Source: Chara braunii
Lineage: Eukaryota; Streptophyta; Charophyceae; Charales; Characeae
Length of the DNA stretch: 49,754 nucleotides
Assembly: GCA_003427395.1 (NCBI GenBank)
Contig: BFEA01000168.1
Coordinates: 2,037,860 to 2,087,613 of the forward strand
Direction: 5' to 3'
Each line of letters begins with the position of its first letter. The stretch's first letter is position 1. The notes below the pieces were generated by a model. It saw only the letters and a list, made by a program, of their open reading frames with translations, was not told where the DNA came from and did not search any database. The translations under genes were made by a program, and so were the position numbers. This document shows, one piece after another, positions 22,081 to 32,530 of this stretch.

Positions 22081-25000
22081 GTAATCATCGGCCCCAATGG
22101 AAGACGTAAGTGGTGCAAAGGCGCAGGGGATCAGCGTAGGAACATCCTGCGTGTCAGATACGTGAGCAGGCTCATGAAAGTCATCTCCATTCGAGCCGTT
22201 TTCTCAATACTATTGGGGTCAATAATTGGTATGGAAGTGGTAAGTTGGATCGAAAACATTACGATTGGATGGACGTACAATAAATTTATTGCTAGAACAC
22301 TCCACAAACCAGCTGAAGTTTTCATAGATTTCATATTGGAGGAGTGGCAACAGAAGAAAGCAGACTGCAAATTCACAGCCTAGCGATTCAAACTTGAAAG
22401 GTTTCTTAATCTGACTTCCACAAGCATCCTCAACAGGGATATGCAGGATCTGTCACCTATACACGTTATTACTACTGATTACTCGATTACCCAACTCCCA
22501 CTCCTTGGACAACTATTATCCTATAAGTTGAATTACATTCTCTTGGATAAACTGAATGTGGAGGGGGCGATGAAAGAAGTGTTTAATCAGTGGGGCCAGA
22601 CGGAGGAACTAATAGGCGAAGTGAATGAAGTGAAACATCTGCGATTGAAACTAATAAGGAAACGACTGAGGAATTACTGCATGTCTAAATTCATAGATTA
22701 CAGGGATATACATCCAACAGAAAAAATTCCACAAGAAATGAAAGTTGAAAAAACATTCCATAAAAAAAAAATCCTTCATATTTATAAATGATCATTCCAA
22801 TATTCGTCCAATTCTAAAATTTCCAGTTTTATTTGATAAGATCTCGTCTAAATATGAGTTTTCCCTTCCAACTACATCTATTTGTTCAAGATGGAATGAA
22901 AGTCTGGACGAGTTTATGAAATGTTGTAATTAAACTTTCATTCCACTACAAGAAATATCTTCTAATTTAGATTGGATTAACCTATTTATGACTGAAAATC
23001 CTTACTTAGAATGACAGTCCAATTAAAATATTTCATGAACTCGTCCACACTTTCATTCCATCTCTAGCATGCAGTTCAAATAAGAAGGGATACCCCATTA
23101 TTGGAAGGAAATTTTTTAGGTAAGACGATGAATTTTAAAATTGGAATGACATTTTTTAAGATGGAATGGAAATTTTAAATTTAGAATGTAATTTCACTAT
23201 AGAATGATTATTTAATTCTAGGAATCTTTTCCGTTGTCACTCATTAAAGTACGTAGATCTGCAAGTTTTTCACCTGGTACATGAAGTGAAGTTCATTACT
23301 AGACCTTTTTTTTTGTTCTTCATGTATGGATAAAACCTCCAACACAACGGTAATAATTTGTAAGGATTTCATAAGCCCATTGACACTGAATAGATTAAAC
23401 AGTGTTGAGTTTAAAGCTTTGGGGTCTGATGCAAGGGAAATTGTTACAACTATTAAGAATGAGAATATGAATAACCAACCCCTGGGACCCTTTAAGATCC
23501 CCTACTTGATAGTCAATTACAAAAGTAAAAAAAAAAAAAACTCAGATAGATCACAAGTGTTAATCAATGTCTATTATCCCATGTTGTTGTAATGTGTGCC
23601 CTTGCCTTGAAACTTGTAAGTGAAGAGGTGCAGATTCAATGTGTCAAAATCAAAATTATCGGATTGTTATTTGCAACTCGAGAACATGAAGTTGGAATCA
23701 CTAGTAATTGTGGATCAGCATGCCACGGTGAATATGTACTAAGGCCTTGTACAAATTGTCCGTCACACCATGAGAGTTTTTTTTGTCCGAAATCGTCTCT
23801 ATGATAAACCAATGACACGCAATGGCTGGTAACCAGGTTCCGAAATCCAGACTTTCAGCTCGGTCTTTTGGGCCACATTTCTTCATAGAGGCTCGCTTGA
23901 GCAGAAAGGTCTGGCCGGAGTGGTTGGAGACACTTAAAGAGACTCGTCAGAATCGTAACTGTATGATATCGGGCGACTTCCCGATTGGAGTCATTCATCA
24001 TGCATGAGGTTATTTGTTCCAAATTGTTGCATATTTCTTGTGCAATAAAAAAAACACTTTGATAAACAGAAGCTACTTTCAACGACCTAATCACTGTATG
24101 AGTTTTTTCTCGACTAGATAATAAAGATTGCAAAAAAGCGAAATAAAAGTAACGACCAAACGCGAAGCGAACATAACTTTTTTTTTTATAAACAAAGTCT
24201 ATTAAAGTTGAAGTCGGATCAAATTTCAATCGATTTTTTACATATAAAAAATATTAAATGTGTTAGGAACCTCCACAACGTAAATGTTAATCTTCGGTGA
24301 CATGTGGATTCCGTAAACGACTATTGTCTGAATATCCCGCAGAAAGTGCACTCGATTTTCTCGACAGACATCGGTCGCTGCTTTAAAACCATCCCCACGG
24401 AGGGCTCTGAGCATGGGCTGATAACCGCTCTTGCATTTACAATAAAAAAAAAAGTTTCAGAATAAGAAAAAAAATAATCGACATGAATATATAAAGATAA
24501 AAAAAAATGAATACCGAGAAATACAAGGCAAAATAGACTGACGAAATTCAGGACTCAGAGAATTAATGTACAATCAACCAAAACTAGCTGATTGAAATGA
24601 ACAGATGGCTAGCCAATACAAACTTCATACAGTTTGGGGGAAGGGTATGGAGGCAGAAAAATGAAATCTCTATGGGTCTCTCGTACTCCCCTATTTTGTG
24701 CAACTGTTTCTTGTTCAAATATGAATTCAACTGTATGATGCGCCTTTTGGAATAAGGTAATCGACATCTGATACCCTCCTTCCAACACACATTCAGGTAT
24801 ATGGATGACTTAAATGCACTGGACAATGGGATCATCGGGGACTTTTTTAGTCCAAATCATATGTAGGATAACCATGACCAAATATAGCTTTACCCAACGA
24901 AATTCATTATGATCAAGAAACAAAGCAATGAACTTTCTGAACACACCAACAATAGTACATTCCTTAATCTCATATTGGATGTAACATCCAAGGAAGGCGA

Positions 25001-25235
25001 ATTCCGCATTTACAAATATGATAAAACCGAAGAAACGAAATTGGAAGCGCACAGATATATTAAATTCAACTCTAACCGACGGATTAAACAATTTATCGCG
25101 ATTGTAATTATACAAGTAATTATGATCTATATTCTTTGCTTTGAACTAAGATATGCGGTTAATAAAATCAAAAGGTTGTGCAAAGAATGGTTGACAACGA
25201 CTTCAACTCGTGACGGTGTTGGGGGATCGTGAGAA
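22080..25235 (+). pseudogene. Second reverse transcriptase remnant (non-gypsy type)
   Basis: Collinear plus-strand pieces make up a decayed reverse transcriptase unlike the gypsy one. 22162-22791 is one frame with a single stop (22381) and Lys/Leu-rich N-terminal sequence. 23326-23589 carries a D-K-T-S-N-T-T-V-I-I segment similar to the ADK...VV start of Penelope-like RTs. 24301-24430 has a motif-A-like FSTDIGRCFKTIP. 24597-24809 has the GLSYSPILCN primer-grip/motif-B region and then the catalytic Y-M-D-D at 24798-24809. 24909-25232 continues in the same phase, after TAG stops at 24864 and 24885, with FLNLILDV and YDK blocks. I place it among Penelope-like or related non-LTR RTs with low certainty. 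A foldback element splits it at 22784-23220. Confidence 0.7.
22784..23220. mobile_element. Foldback/MITE-like element in the RT remnant
   Basis: The left arm from about 22784 and the right arm back from about 23220 are imperfect reverse complements. The best block is GATGGAATGAAAGT-TGGACGAGTT-ATGAAAT, at 22890-22922 on the plus strand and 23062-23030 on the minus strand. Outer blocks (ATNATCATTC, TTCTAAA, AAAATTTCC, TTCCNTTCCAA, TATTTG) also pair. The centre lies near 22965-23005. There is no ORF. It interrupts the reverse transcriptase remnant between its N-terminal piece and the ADK-like piece. Ends and target duplication are not fixed. Confidence 0.7.
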
Positions 25236-25464
25236 ATGTCTTGAAGGAGCCACATAAGTTTTAACCCACCAGGTGCCCAGTTGAACATGTATAGGATGAA
25301 TTAAGAACCCACAAATATCTACGCTGATCGTTGATATGCATATATGTGTGTATGTGGGGTATGTGCTATGAATTGGTATCCGAAGAGGGACCTGTCTCGG
25401 ACAGGTACCCTCTTGGATACCTGTTCCAAGCAACTTTTATTTGGAGAGACGAGGGAGGGACATA

Positions 25465-27448
25465 CACACACAAACACGCAAGCAATTTATGCAAATATTC
25501 ACGAGAAAAAGGTTGCATGAACAAGTAACGAAGGAGGCAGAAGTCAGGTACCCCATATCAGTTGTGTCACAAAAACTCATACAGAAAAAGATATCTTAAA
25601 GGTATGTGTAACGAAATCATCCAAAGGCGAGCCTCGATCCTGTACTTGATCTGGGCATCGAACCCCATACTCACCCACTGCACCAACAGACACGATACAA
25701 GACAAGACCCTAACATTGAGGCCATTGAAAAGAAACCACGGGACAAGATCGAGACCGGGTTATTGGGATAAACCAAGAACGCTCACGACTTGAAACTGGA
25801 AGCAACCTGATACCGAACCTGAACCTACCTGCTGCACCTTTTGGGGATCTGTTAAAAAAAGGGGGGAACTAAGTCTCGAACCCGGACCACAAGACAAAAA
25901 AACAATGCAACAATCCTACGTGCCAAACGTGACGAAAATCCGCAAAACTATGAAAAATGCGAATAAACCACGAACAACAACTAAGGTAGGTATGGGATAC
26001 CGCCAGTTCAACATTATCTGGATAAATATATTATTAACGAGCTAGACTAAGAAAAACAGGCGGCCAGCCTTTGGTAACATCGAGCGGGTAAACGTCAACA
26101 AGCAATCCCAATTGATAACGAAAACAATTCATTCACCCCTGATACCATTCATGATCCCTCCCTACCTGTATATATCTATTTCGCAGTTGCCTATTTGAGT
26201 ATGCGAGTGAATTGCGAATTGGTTGAGCAATGTTATTTCAAACTGCTAGCGATAATAAGTGATTCGGAAGAGGTATGGGTGATTACGGTGGACTGAGACT
26301 TTTCCACTGGAGTTGATGAGGACTTATCGCTCACACCAAATGCTGAAGGAGAAGCACAAGTGGCAGAGAAAGCGGTATACCATCCTCGTTCCACTCTAGA
26401 CTTGCATGTGGGCCATGGCTGTTTGTATGTTAAAGTCTCTGACGATCCAGATCTGTGGCGATGACAAAAAAACTCTTTGGGGACGCCACACCCGTCCTGC
26501 CAGCGCATGTATCTATCTTGAGCCACCGAGTCACCCTTCGCCATGCTACCTAGTTACCACCATACGGGACCTTGCCGATTAACAATTTTTTGGTTTTTGT
26601 TCGATGGTGATTGGGGGGAGTTTAGGAAAGGGAACTATTAAAAAAAGAAGTAGAGAGGAGGAGGGATAAGTATCATTTAATGGGGAAGTAATCATAGGAG
26701 CGGGATGCGGAGGATATATGACCTATTGTTGAGTTATATAGAAATGGAGAGGGATGTAAGTGCTTGGATGAAGAGTAACGAAGAAATTGTACAAGGATAT
26801 GCTCCGGGACTTTTGAAGCAAGAAAGGGAAGGGATTTGAGACGCGGCTTGGATTATTATTTTGGTCTGGTTCTGGATTCTTTCGATTACTGCGTACTTCA
26901 AAGGAATTAATTCTTCGTAAATGATCCGTCATTTAAATCTTGATTTCCTTCTGGCAACAATCTCGGTTTGTCTCGCATATATATGAGCCAACCTGATTTT
27001 TATCCTCTTATCTCCTCCGTTTCACCCATCTATTAAAGTTTTTGCCCCCATCTCAATTAACGTAGATTATAGATGCATGGTTCTTTTCGGATAAACTTTC
27101 TAGAAGTTTCCCTCCCCTCTCTTCTTTATACATTGCCTACTAATAATATGTGCCTCAAACATTGATGTACTTTTGTTATTAGCTGCTGGTGTACTACCTA
27201 TGGATGCATCTGGATGCTCGCTGGATTGCATTGATTTCCGCACCGGAAGTATTGATTGGCAATTGAACTCCTGATCGATTTTGCATGTGCTTGGGGCTGT
27301 AAGGAATGGATGCAACAAGCTACGTATGTTTTAGAAAGCTTCATAAGTAACAAGTGGCAAACATTTATCGTTAGTTTAGTTACGAGCGGGCTGGAGTGTA
27401 CCATAATTAGTATGGGGTGCATGGCATGATTTGCCATGGGATATGATT

Positions 27449-27455
<7 letters not shown>
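25465..27455. repeat. ~2 kb interspersed repeat, copy B
   Basis: Same orientation as copy A (6120-8190) and collinear with it; landmarks are given there. It starts about 230 bases after the RT remnant. Copy B carries minus-strand frames similar to copy A (for example at 27198-27512 versus 7934-8245), but neither is intact. Its right end runs into a (CA)n tract that is only four repeats long at the matching place in copy A. Confidence 0.85.
25654..25724 (-). other. tRNA-like (SINE-type) module in repeat copy B
   Basis: Counterpart of the module in copy A: A-box-like at 25724-25706 and B-box-like at 25664-25654 on the minus strand. Its retention in both copies suggests it belongs to the element rather than being chance. 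Confidence 0.4.
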
Positions 27456-27485
<30 letters not shown>

Positions 27486-27529
27486 GCGCCTGCGTGCGTG
27501 CTCATGTTTCAATTAGAATGGGCCTCCCT

Positions 27530-27621
<92 letters not shown>

Positions 27622-27645
27622 TTCGCGCGCGTGCGCGCAGGCACG
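27450..27645. repeat. (CA)n, GC-rich link and (CT)n microsatellites
   Basis: CA dinucleotides to about 27482, then a CGCACGCGCCTGCG-type link, then CT dinucleotides 27537-27620 with small interruptions, followed by an alternating GC-rich CGCGCGTGCGCGC tract that may adopt Z-DNA. Confidence 0.9.
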
Positions 27646-27779
27646 CGCGTGAACATTGTAAAACACTCCCATGCAGATGAGTCAAACACAAATTTGATTT
27701 TTTTAAAATTGAAAAAAAACTCATTGCTTTGCTCCTTTCTTTTTTCATCAATCAAACCAAAGGCATGTGCACACACTCT

Positions 27780-27965
27780 CACATACACACACACGCGAGT
27801 ACACAGGCACACACACACACACACACTTTTGGAGACACACACACACACACACACACACTCTTGGAGTACCACACACACACACACACTCCTGGAGTACCAC
27901 ACACACACACACACACACTCTTGGAGTACCACACATACAGGCACACTCTTTGGAGTACCACACTC
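27780..27965. repeat. CA-rich minisatellite with CTTGGAGTACC spacer
   Basis: The motif CT(C/T)TTGGAGTACCACAC or CTCCTGGAGTACCACAC repeats at about 27862, 27887, 27919 and 27947, separated by CA runs, giving a unit of roughly 25-35 bp. Frames across it encode Thr-His or Cys-Val strings and are not genes. Confidence 0.85.
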
Positions 27966-28039
27966 ACACAGTGTATAGCGAACACGACAAACAACATCAA
28001 CAGAAACTACGGGCTGCGCACCCGTCCCCTCACGGTAAG

Positions 28040-28935
28040 TCAATATTTGAACAGTTCACTGGTGTAGCGACTGAGCTAGGCCAGTTGGTACGATGGGCCC
28101 TCTTTGCTGCCTCGCGGCGCTCGTGGCAGGCTGCCTTCGTTTCCTAGCTGGAGTCGTTCTGGAGGGAAAGCTTAGGGTCAGGCCCTACCGGGCGCTAGGT
28201 TCAAGCTTGGAAACCATGAACGAACATAGCCGTACGTCTGGGTGTGTTCATGATTTCCTAGCCAGTGGGGCCCGCCTGTTTACTTGTCGCCGTTCCTCTG
28301 GACCAGCTTTGCAGGCGGTAAGGGAAGCCCTGCGCAGCGCGGCGGCGGCTGAAAGCCAGGCGGTTCGGACCAGACGACGGCCCGCGCGCTGGACCAGGAT
28401 AGCCTTGAGGACGTCGCACAAGGAAGGTAGGGCATACTCACACGAGCATTTTTCCAAATGTATCTAACCGCAATTACGGCAGAACCTGGACGCATCTGAC
28501 AGCAATCACGTCCAGAGCTGAGACAAAAAAGTCCTAGTGTATGCCCTTAGAGGAGGTGCGGGGAGATTTGTGGAAAATTCAGGGTCGATCCAAAGCCCGC
28601 GGGCAGGACCAGGACTGCCCGCAGGACGCGCAGAAAGGACGGGGACGCGGAACCACACAGGAGCCGAAGGCGAGGCGGGTGCACAGAGGGCGGGAACTTA
28701 TAGATCGCAGGGGAGGGGGCGGAGAGGGGAGGGGGTGAGGGGGAACGGGGGGGAGAGGGGATTGGGTGAAAGGGGGTATCTGGCCGTCGTCGGCGCTGCT
28801 GCGCTGGCTGGCTACCGGACGTCCCCGGCGAATTCAAATTTCCTCTGCGTGTTTTTTCATATCAGCCTGCCGTTCTGCACGACAGCAGAGACGTTTGTTT
28901 GTACTCCCGTCTCTCGCCCTCTCCCTCTCCCTCAC

Positions 28936-28994
<59 letters not shown>

Positions 28995-29280
28995 GCTCCT
29001 TTTTTTCAAAGACAAGTTAGTTGCGGCAGTGAACGGCCGAAACGTTGGCCCGCGCGCTCCTTCTCCTCTGTGGTCTCTTGCCCCTCGTCACCTCTGCACG
29101 TCCGCTTCAGTTTAGGCACGGCCTCGCGGGGTAACAACTGATCATCCAGGAGTGTTTGTACTACAATCGTATAGCCACCTGCGGTCAGGTTTGCACAGCT
29201 GATAACTGATCAACACTCCGTTCGTGCGTGCGGGCGTGCGCGCGCACGCGCGCGCACGCGCGTGTGTGTGTCTCTGTGTG

Positions 29281-29338
<58 letters not shown>

Positions 29339-30450
29339 CGGGGACGCCCGGGGTGGTCGTGTCCACCTTCCCCTTCTTACCCGGTGGCGTTTGTAGATGG
29401 CATGTAGGTAGATCTATGGGCCTCTCCATCGGTGGATTGTAGGTGGGTGCCTGGGTTTCTCAAATTGTGTGTGTAATGGAACTTCGTCGTAGGCGAATAG
29501 CGGGGAGAGGTTCTTAAGCACTGAATCGGATAGTGGTGTCACCTAAACCACATTATTGTTCACTCTCTGATTCTCTTGTTGCTGCCGGCGCTGCCATCAT
29601 CTGCTTCTCTTTTCCTCCCTCTCAGATCCTGTCGTTACTCCTTCGGCCAAACCTCGAACGTCTTACCTACCTTCATCTCTCCTCATTCTCGATCTTTTGC
29701 ATAATTTTGGTTTCACCATCTATGAGTATCATTCTCCTATATATATCCTTGTTGTCTGCTTGTTCAATTCGCTTGTCTTTCCGGTTAGCTGCTTGCTGTT
29801 TTATACGACCTGGTTTTCAAGTGCTGATGACTCGTCGCGCGTCGCCGGCCTCGTCTGTTCTCGCCAGCGCAAGTCATTGTCCTCCTCCTCCTCCTCTCTG
29901 TCATGATTTACGAGGCCGACTTTCTAGCAGTTTGTTGGTAACGCTGAAGGAAACATTTGCGTTTGATCAGAGGCAGTGCCAAGCTCTGCGTCCCGAGACT
30001 TGCGTGCATTCAATTCACTACTCGAAGCGCAAGTAGAGTGGGGGTGGGCATGGTTAACTACCGACAACGTCGGACCCTCTGGCAGCTAGAAGTATCGCTA
30101 AGGAAACTTCGCAAGTTTTAAACGGTGCGATCATAGTAATGGTAGATCCACAATCACAGTGCTGTCCTTGTAAATCGATGACTTTGCCAGCTACATCGCA
30201 TCCTCCTGCTGGGGGTGCGAGGAGTTAGGTGCGCATTGGCGGAGCTCCTCTTTCGCTGCAGAGGTACGGATGTGGGCTTCGGCGGCGATCGCTTGAGTGT
30301 AAATAGGACGTGAAGTGGAATTTCAGGTGCGGAAGCGCGGGCCCTTGCGATTCAGGAGACGGGAGAGTCGGTTGGAGAGTTCCGAGTTGTGGTGGTGAAG
30401 TCGCCAGCTCTAGCGCGGAAGCGTCAGGCTTGTTTTTCGTTTCCCCGAAA
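28040..30450. other. GC-richer stretch, possible promoter/5' UTR region of the E2 gene
   Basis: GC content rises clearly compared with the left part of the window. Open frames such as 28093-28467 and 28537-29115 are Arg/Ala/Gly-rich and match nothing I know. It holds (CT)n at about 28938-28991 and a GC/GT/GA alternating tract at 29220-29338. The ATG at 30451, followed at once by GTAGGT, is a candidate first coding exon of the E2 gene. That role is inference from position and phase. Confidence 0.35.
29226..29338. repeat. Alternating GC/GT then (GA)n microsatellite
   Basis: GCGTGCGCGCGCACGCG-type alternation passes into GT dinucleotides and then GA dinucleotides. The purine-pyrimidine alternation is Z-DNA-prone. 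Confidence 0.85.
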
Positions 30451-30453
30451 ATG
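30451..30453 (+). other. Candidate start codon exon of the E2 gene
   Basis: GAAAATG followed immediately by a GTAGGT donor. Splicing to the AG at 33360-33361 would give Met-Ala-Ala-Asn-Glu-Asn, matching the usual length of the family's N terminus. Alternatives exist, for example an ATG followed by GTGGGT at 33111. Inference only; transcript data are needed to choose. Confidence 0.3.
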
Positions 30454-30473
30454 GTAGGTATCATTTCCTGTAC

Positions 30474-30531
30474 TGATGATGATCATGGTGGTGGTGGTGG
30501 TGATGATGATGATGATGATGATGATGATGTG
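30474..30531. repeat. (GAT)n/(GGT)n trinucleotide repeat
   Basis: Runs of GGT then GAT trinucleotides, lying just downstream of the candidate E2 start codon at 30451 and therefore probably in its first intron. Confidence 0.9.
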
Positions 30532-31073
30532 TGTCTTTTCCTCGATCTGCGTCCAGTCTAACCCTATTTCCGCCAGCGGGCGTGCTTGTCTGGCCTTGTC
30601 TGATGTTGGTGCTCTTCCGCTTGCGAGGATGCGCACGGCGAGGCGCTTTGCCTCTCCCGCTTTCTCTCGGTCTGTTATGCATCAGTTTGGCTTCTTTGGG
30701 CAGATTGCTCGGTGCCGAAATTTAGCTCATCCCACGTTTGAAGGCCATAAACCTCATTGTTTCCAGAGTCCTTTTGTTTGAGGAAGAGACGTCGGAGCAG
30801 CAGTTGAGAATTGCTGTGGTTTTGGTAGTCATCTGTGGCGCAGATGCGTTCCTCCCCCCCCCCCCCCTTCTCATCTTTTTCTGGGTACCTCAGAAGGAGG
30901 TTCTTTTGGTTCTTTCTGAAGTCCTGAAGTAGAATATGAAATTTGGAATTGGCACGGGCTGAGATTCAACGGGATTGATTGTATCATGGGCCTCAACGCT
31001 GGAGATATGCATTTGGGCTTGCGCTCCAGTATCGAACAGCTGTCATAGCGAAAATGAGGTTTCCCTCTCGTTC

Positions 31074-31455
31074 AGGTAGAGAGGACTTGCACTGTCCGGA
31101 GGATGTCATGATTGATGATGCGTGATGACTCGGTCCCATTCACTTCTTCACAATGAAGTGCCGGAATGTCGTAAACCGCGTGCCTACTGCAGATACAACC
31201 AAACCCTAATCGCACCGTCTCACATTTTTCCTCTTCGTCGATCCACTCAAAAATGCTCCCCCCGCCCCTCATTTAGGTAGAGAGAACCTGCACTGTCCAG
31301 AGGATGTCATGATTGAGGATGCGTGATGGCTCACTCCCATTCGCTTCTTCGCAATAAAGTGCGGGAGTGTCCTTAAACCGCGTGCCTACTGCGGACACAA
31401 CCAAACCCTAGTCGCACCGACTCACATTTTTCCTGTTCGTCCATCCACCGAATTT
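31074..31455. repeat. Two-copy tandem duplication, period 201 bp
   Basis: AGGTAGAGAGRACYTGCACTGTCC starts copies at 31074 and 31275. Homology continues through GAGGATGTCATGATTGA, CCGCGTGCCTACTGC and CTCACATTTTTCC to about 31238 and 31437. Copies differ by point changes, so the duplication is not very recent. Confidence 0.9.
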
Positions 31456-31689
31456 TTTTACAGTAAAACGCTGTGAGTCCTCCCCTTTTTGGAATTCCGA
31501 GTGTTCTCCCGCTCGAGACCCGTCACTGATCGCCACCGACATTACGCTGTGTCGCGAAATAAGTCCTTTTCACACTGCACTAAGTATGTGACAGAGTACA
31601 CATACTGCGAATCGAATGTCGCCAGCGGCAGCTGGTGGATACATGAGGGCGACGCGCGTCGCAATCAGTGACATATGTATACACGATAC

Positions 31690-31770
31690 GACGGCATAGA
31701 GAACTGCCCGGTGGACCGCAGGCAGACAGGGGGGACAACAAACGAGGGGCCGTGACGCCGACTCATCAGG
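31690..31770 (-). repeat. Truncated hammerhead-bearing repeat (copy b)
   Basis: On the minus strand, CTGATGA at 31769-31763 is followed by GTCGG, then directly by the CCCCTCGTTTGTTGTCC tract. The 3' side of stem II, the GAAA and the 3' side of stem III are missing compared with the copy at 32289. It faces copy c, giving an inverted pair around 31771-31826. Confidence 0.6.
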
Positions 31771-31826
31771 AAGAGATATTATGTATATATATTGTCACAA
31801 GAATATGTAGACACACATATAACTTT

Positions 31827-31945
31827 GACGAAACTGCTTGGCACAGCCCCTCGTTGTTGTCCTCTTCTCGCTCTCTGCCTACGTACGGTTTACCGGGCAG
31901 CTGTTTGACGATATATACCACGACTTCGCTAGCACCCTGCTACGG
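31827..31945 (+). repeat. Truncated hammerhead-bearing repeat (copy c)
   Basis: Begins at GACGAAAC (31827-31834), the stem II end plus GAAA core. It continues with CACAGCCCCTCG, TCTGCCTACG and GGTTTACCGGGCA as in the copy at 32289. The CTGANGA part is absent. It lies 507 bases upstream of the matching point of copy d in the same orientation. An N at 31972 marks an assembly join just beyond it. Confidence 0.6.
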
Positions 31946-32288
31946 TTTTCTCCGGTCAGGTCGAGCGGCAGNGGTCGGGGCCGTCACTACGCGGCCATGA
32001 TGTGGCTCTAGTGGCAGTGGCGTGTCTGGAGTGTATTTCTTGCCTGTGACAGACCTTTCTTTGTTTCGTGGGTGTTTTGCTGGCTTGTGATGGTCTGTGA
32101 ACCGACATTCTGTAGAGTTTTCCATCTCGTGTGGGTGAGTGATAGTCTGCTTTGATTTTCGTCACAGGTACCTTGAGGGCAGTGGTTGGTGCCCACCTCA
32201 GGGTACCAGTTGTCGGGCAGTCGTTCAAGCTTAACCACAACCGGGGTTAAGGTGGATTATCACTTAGTGTAATCAGTTAGGGGATTCT

Positions 32289-32348
32289 GCAGACTGTTGA
32301 GGGTTCAGCCTCCTGACGAGTCAGTGAAACTCCGACGAAACAGTTTGT
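32289..32348 (+). ncRNA. Type III hammerhead ribozyme motif (copy d)
   Basis: Self-cleaving RNA motif with every core element in order. Stem III 5' strand 32289-32297 ends in G-U of the GUU cleavage triplet; predicted cleavage is after 32298. Stem I is GAGG (32299-32302) with CCTC (32309-32312), loop GTTCAG. The core CTGACGA is at 32313-32319. Stem II is 32320-32324 with 32332-32336, four of five pairs (A-C mismatch at 32323/32333), loop TGAAACT. GAAA is at 32337-32340. Stem III 3' strand 32340-32348 pairs back as A-U, C-G, A-U, G-C, U-A, U-G, U-A, G-C, U-G. In the related copies the mismatched stem II base is G, restoring the pair. Type III hammerheads are known from plant retrozymes and viroid-like RNAs. 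Activity here is inferred, not shown. Confidence 0.8.
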
Positions 32349-32530
32349 CACAGCCCCTCGTTTGTTGTCCTCTTCTCCCTCTCTGCCTACGGTTTACCGG
32401 GCACCTCTGTTTGATGATATATACTTCTTTCCTTTTCGTTTTGTTTTTTTTCGCCTTTGCGCTCCGATACACTGTGTGACGATGTATTCTCCGACGTTGC
32501 TAGCTCTCTGCTCTTGCAGATGATGCGGCT
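32289..32530 (+). repeat. Hammerhead-bearing repeat, fullest copy (d)
   Basis: Downstream of the ribozyme it shares CACAGCCCCTCGTTTGTTGTCC, TCTGCCTACGGTTTACCGGGCA, GATATATA and GCTAGC-type blocks with the copies at 5300-5400 and 31827. The block TTTTTTCGCCTTTGCGCTCCGATAC occurs here (about 32448) and again at 32953, so a further partial copy follows. This could be part of a retrozyme-like or Penelope-like terminal repeat. Full element limits are not determined. Confidence 0.6.

Noticed and set aside
23592-23804. 70-codon Cys-containing frame within the RT remnant
   Set aside because: The Cys/His residues do not form a recognised zinc motif, and the phase does not fit the neighbouring RT pieces.
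27780-27965. CRISPR-like regular spacing of CTTGGAGTACC
   Set aside because: Spacers are CA repeats, not unique sequence, and the context is eukaryotic. It is a minisatellite.
28093-28467. 124-codon Arg/Ala-rich frame
   Set aside because: GC-rich composition produces open frames on both strands here, and no domain or family pattern is visible.
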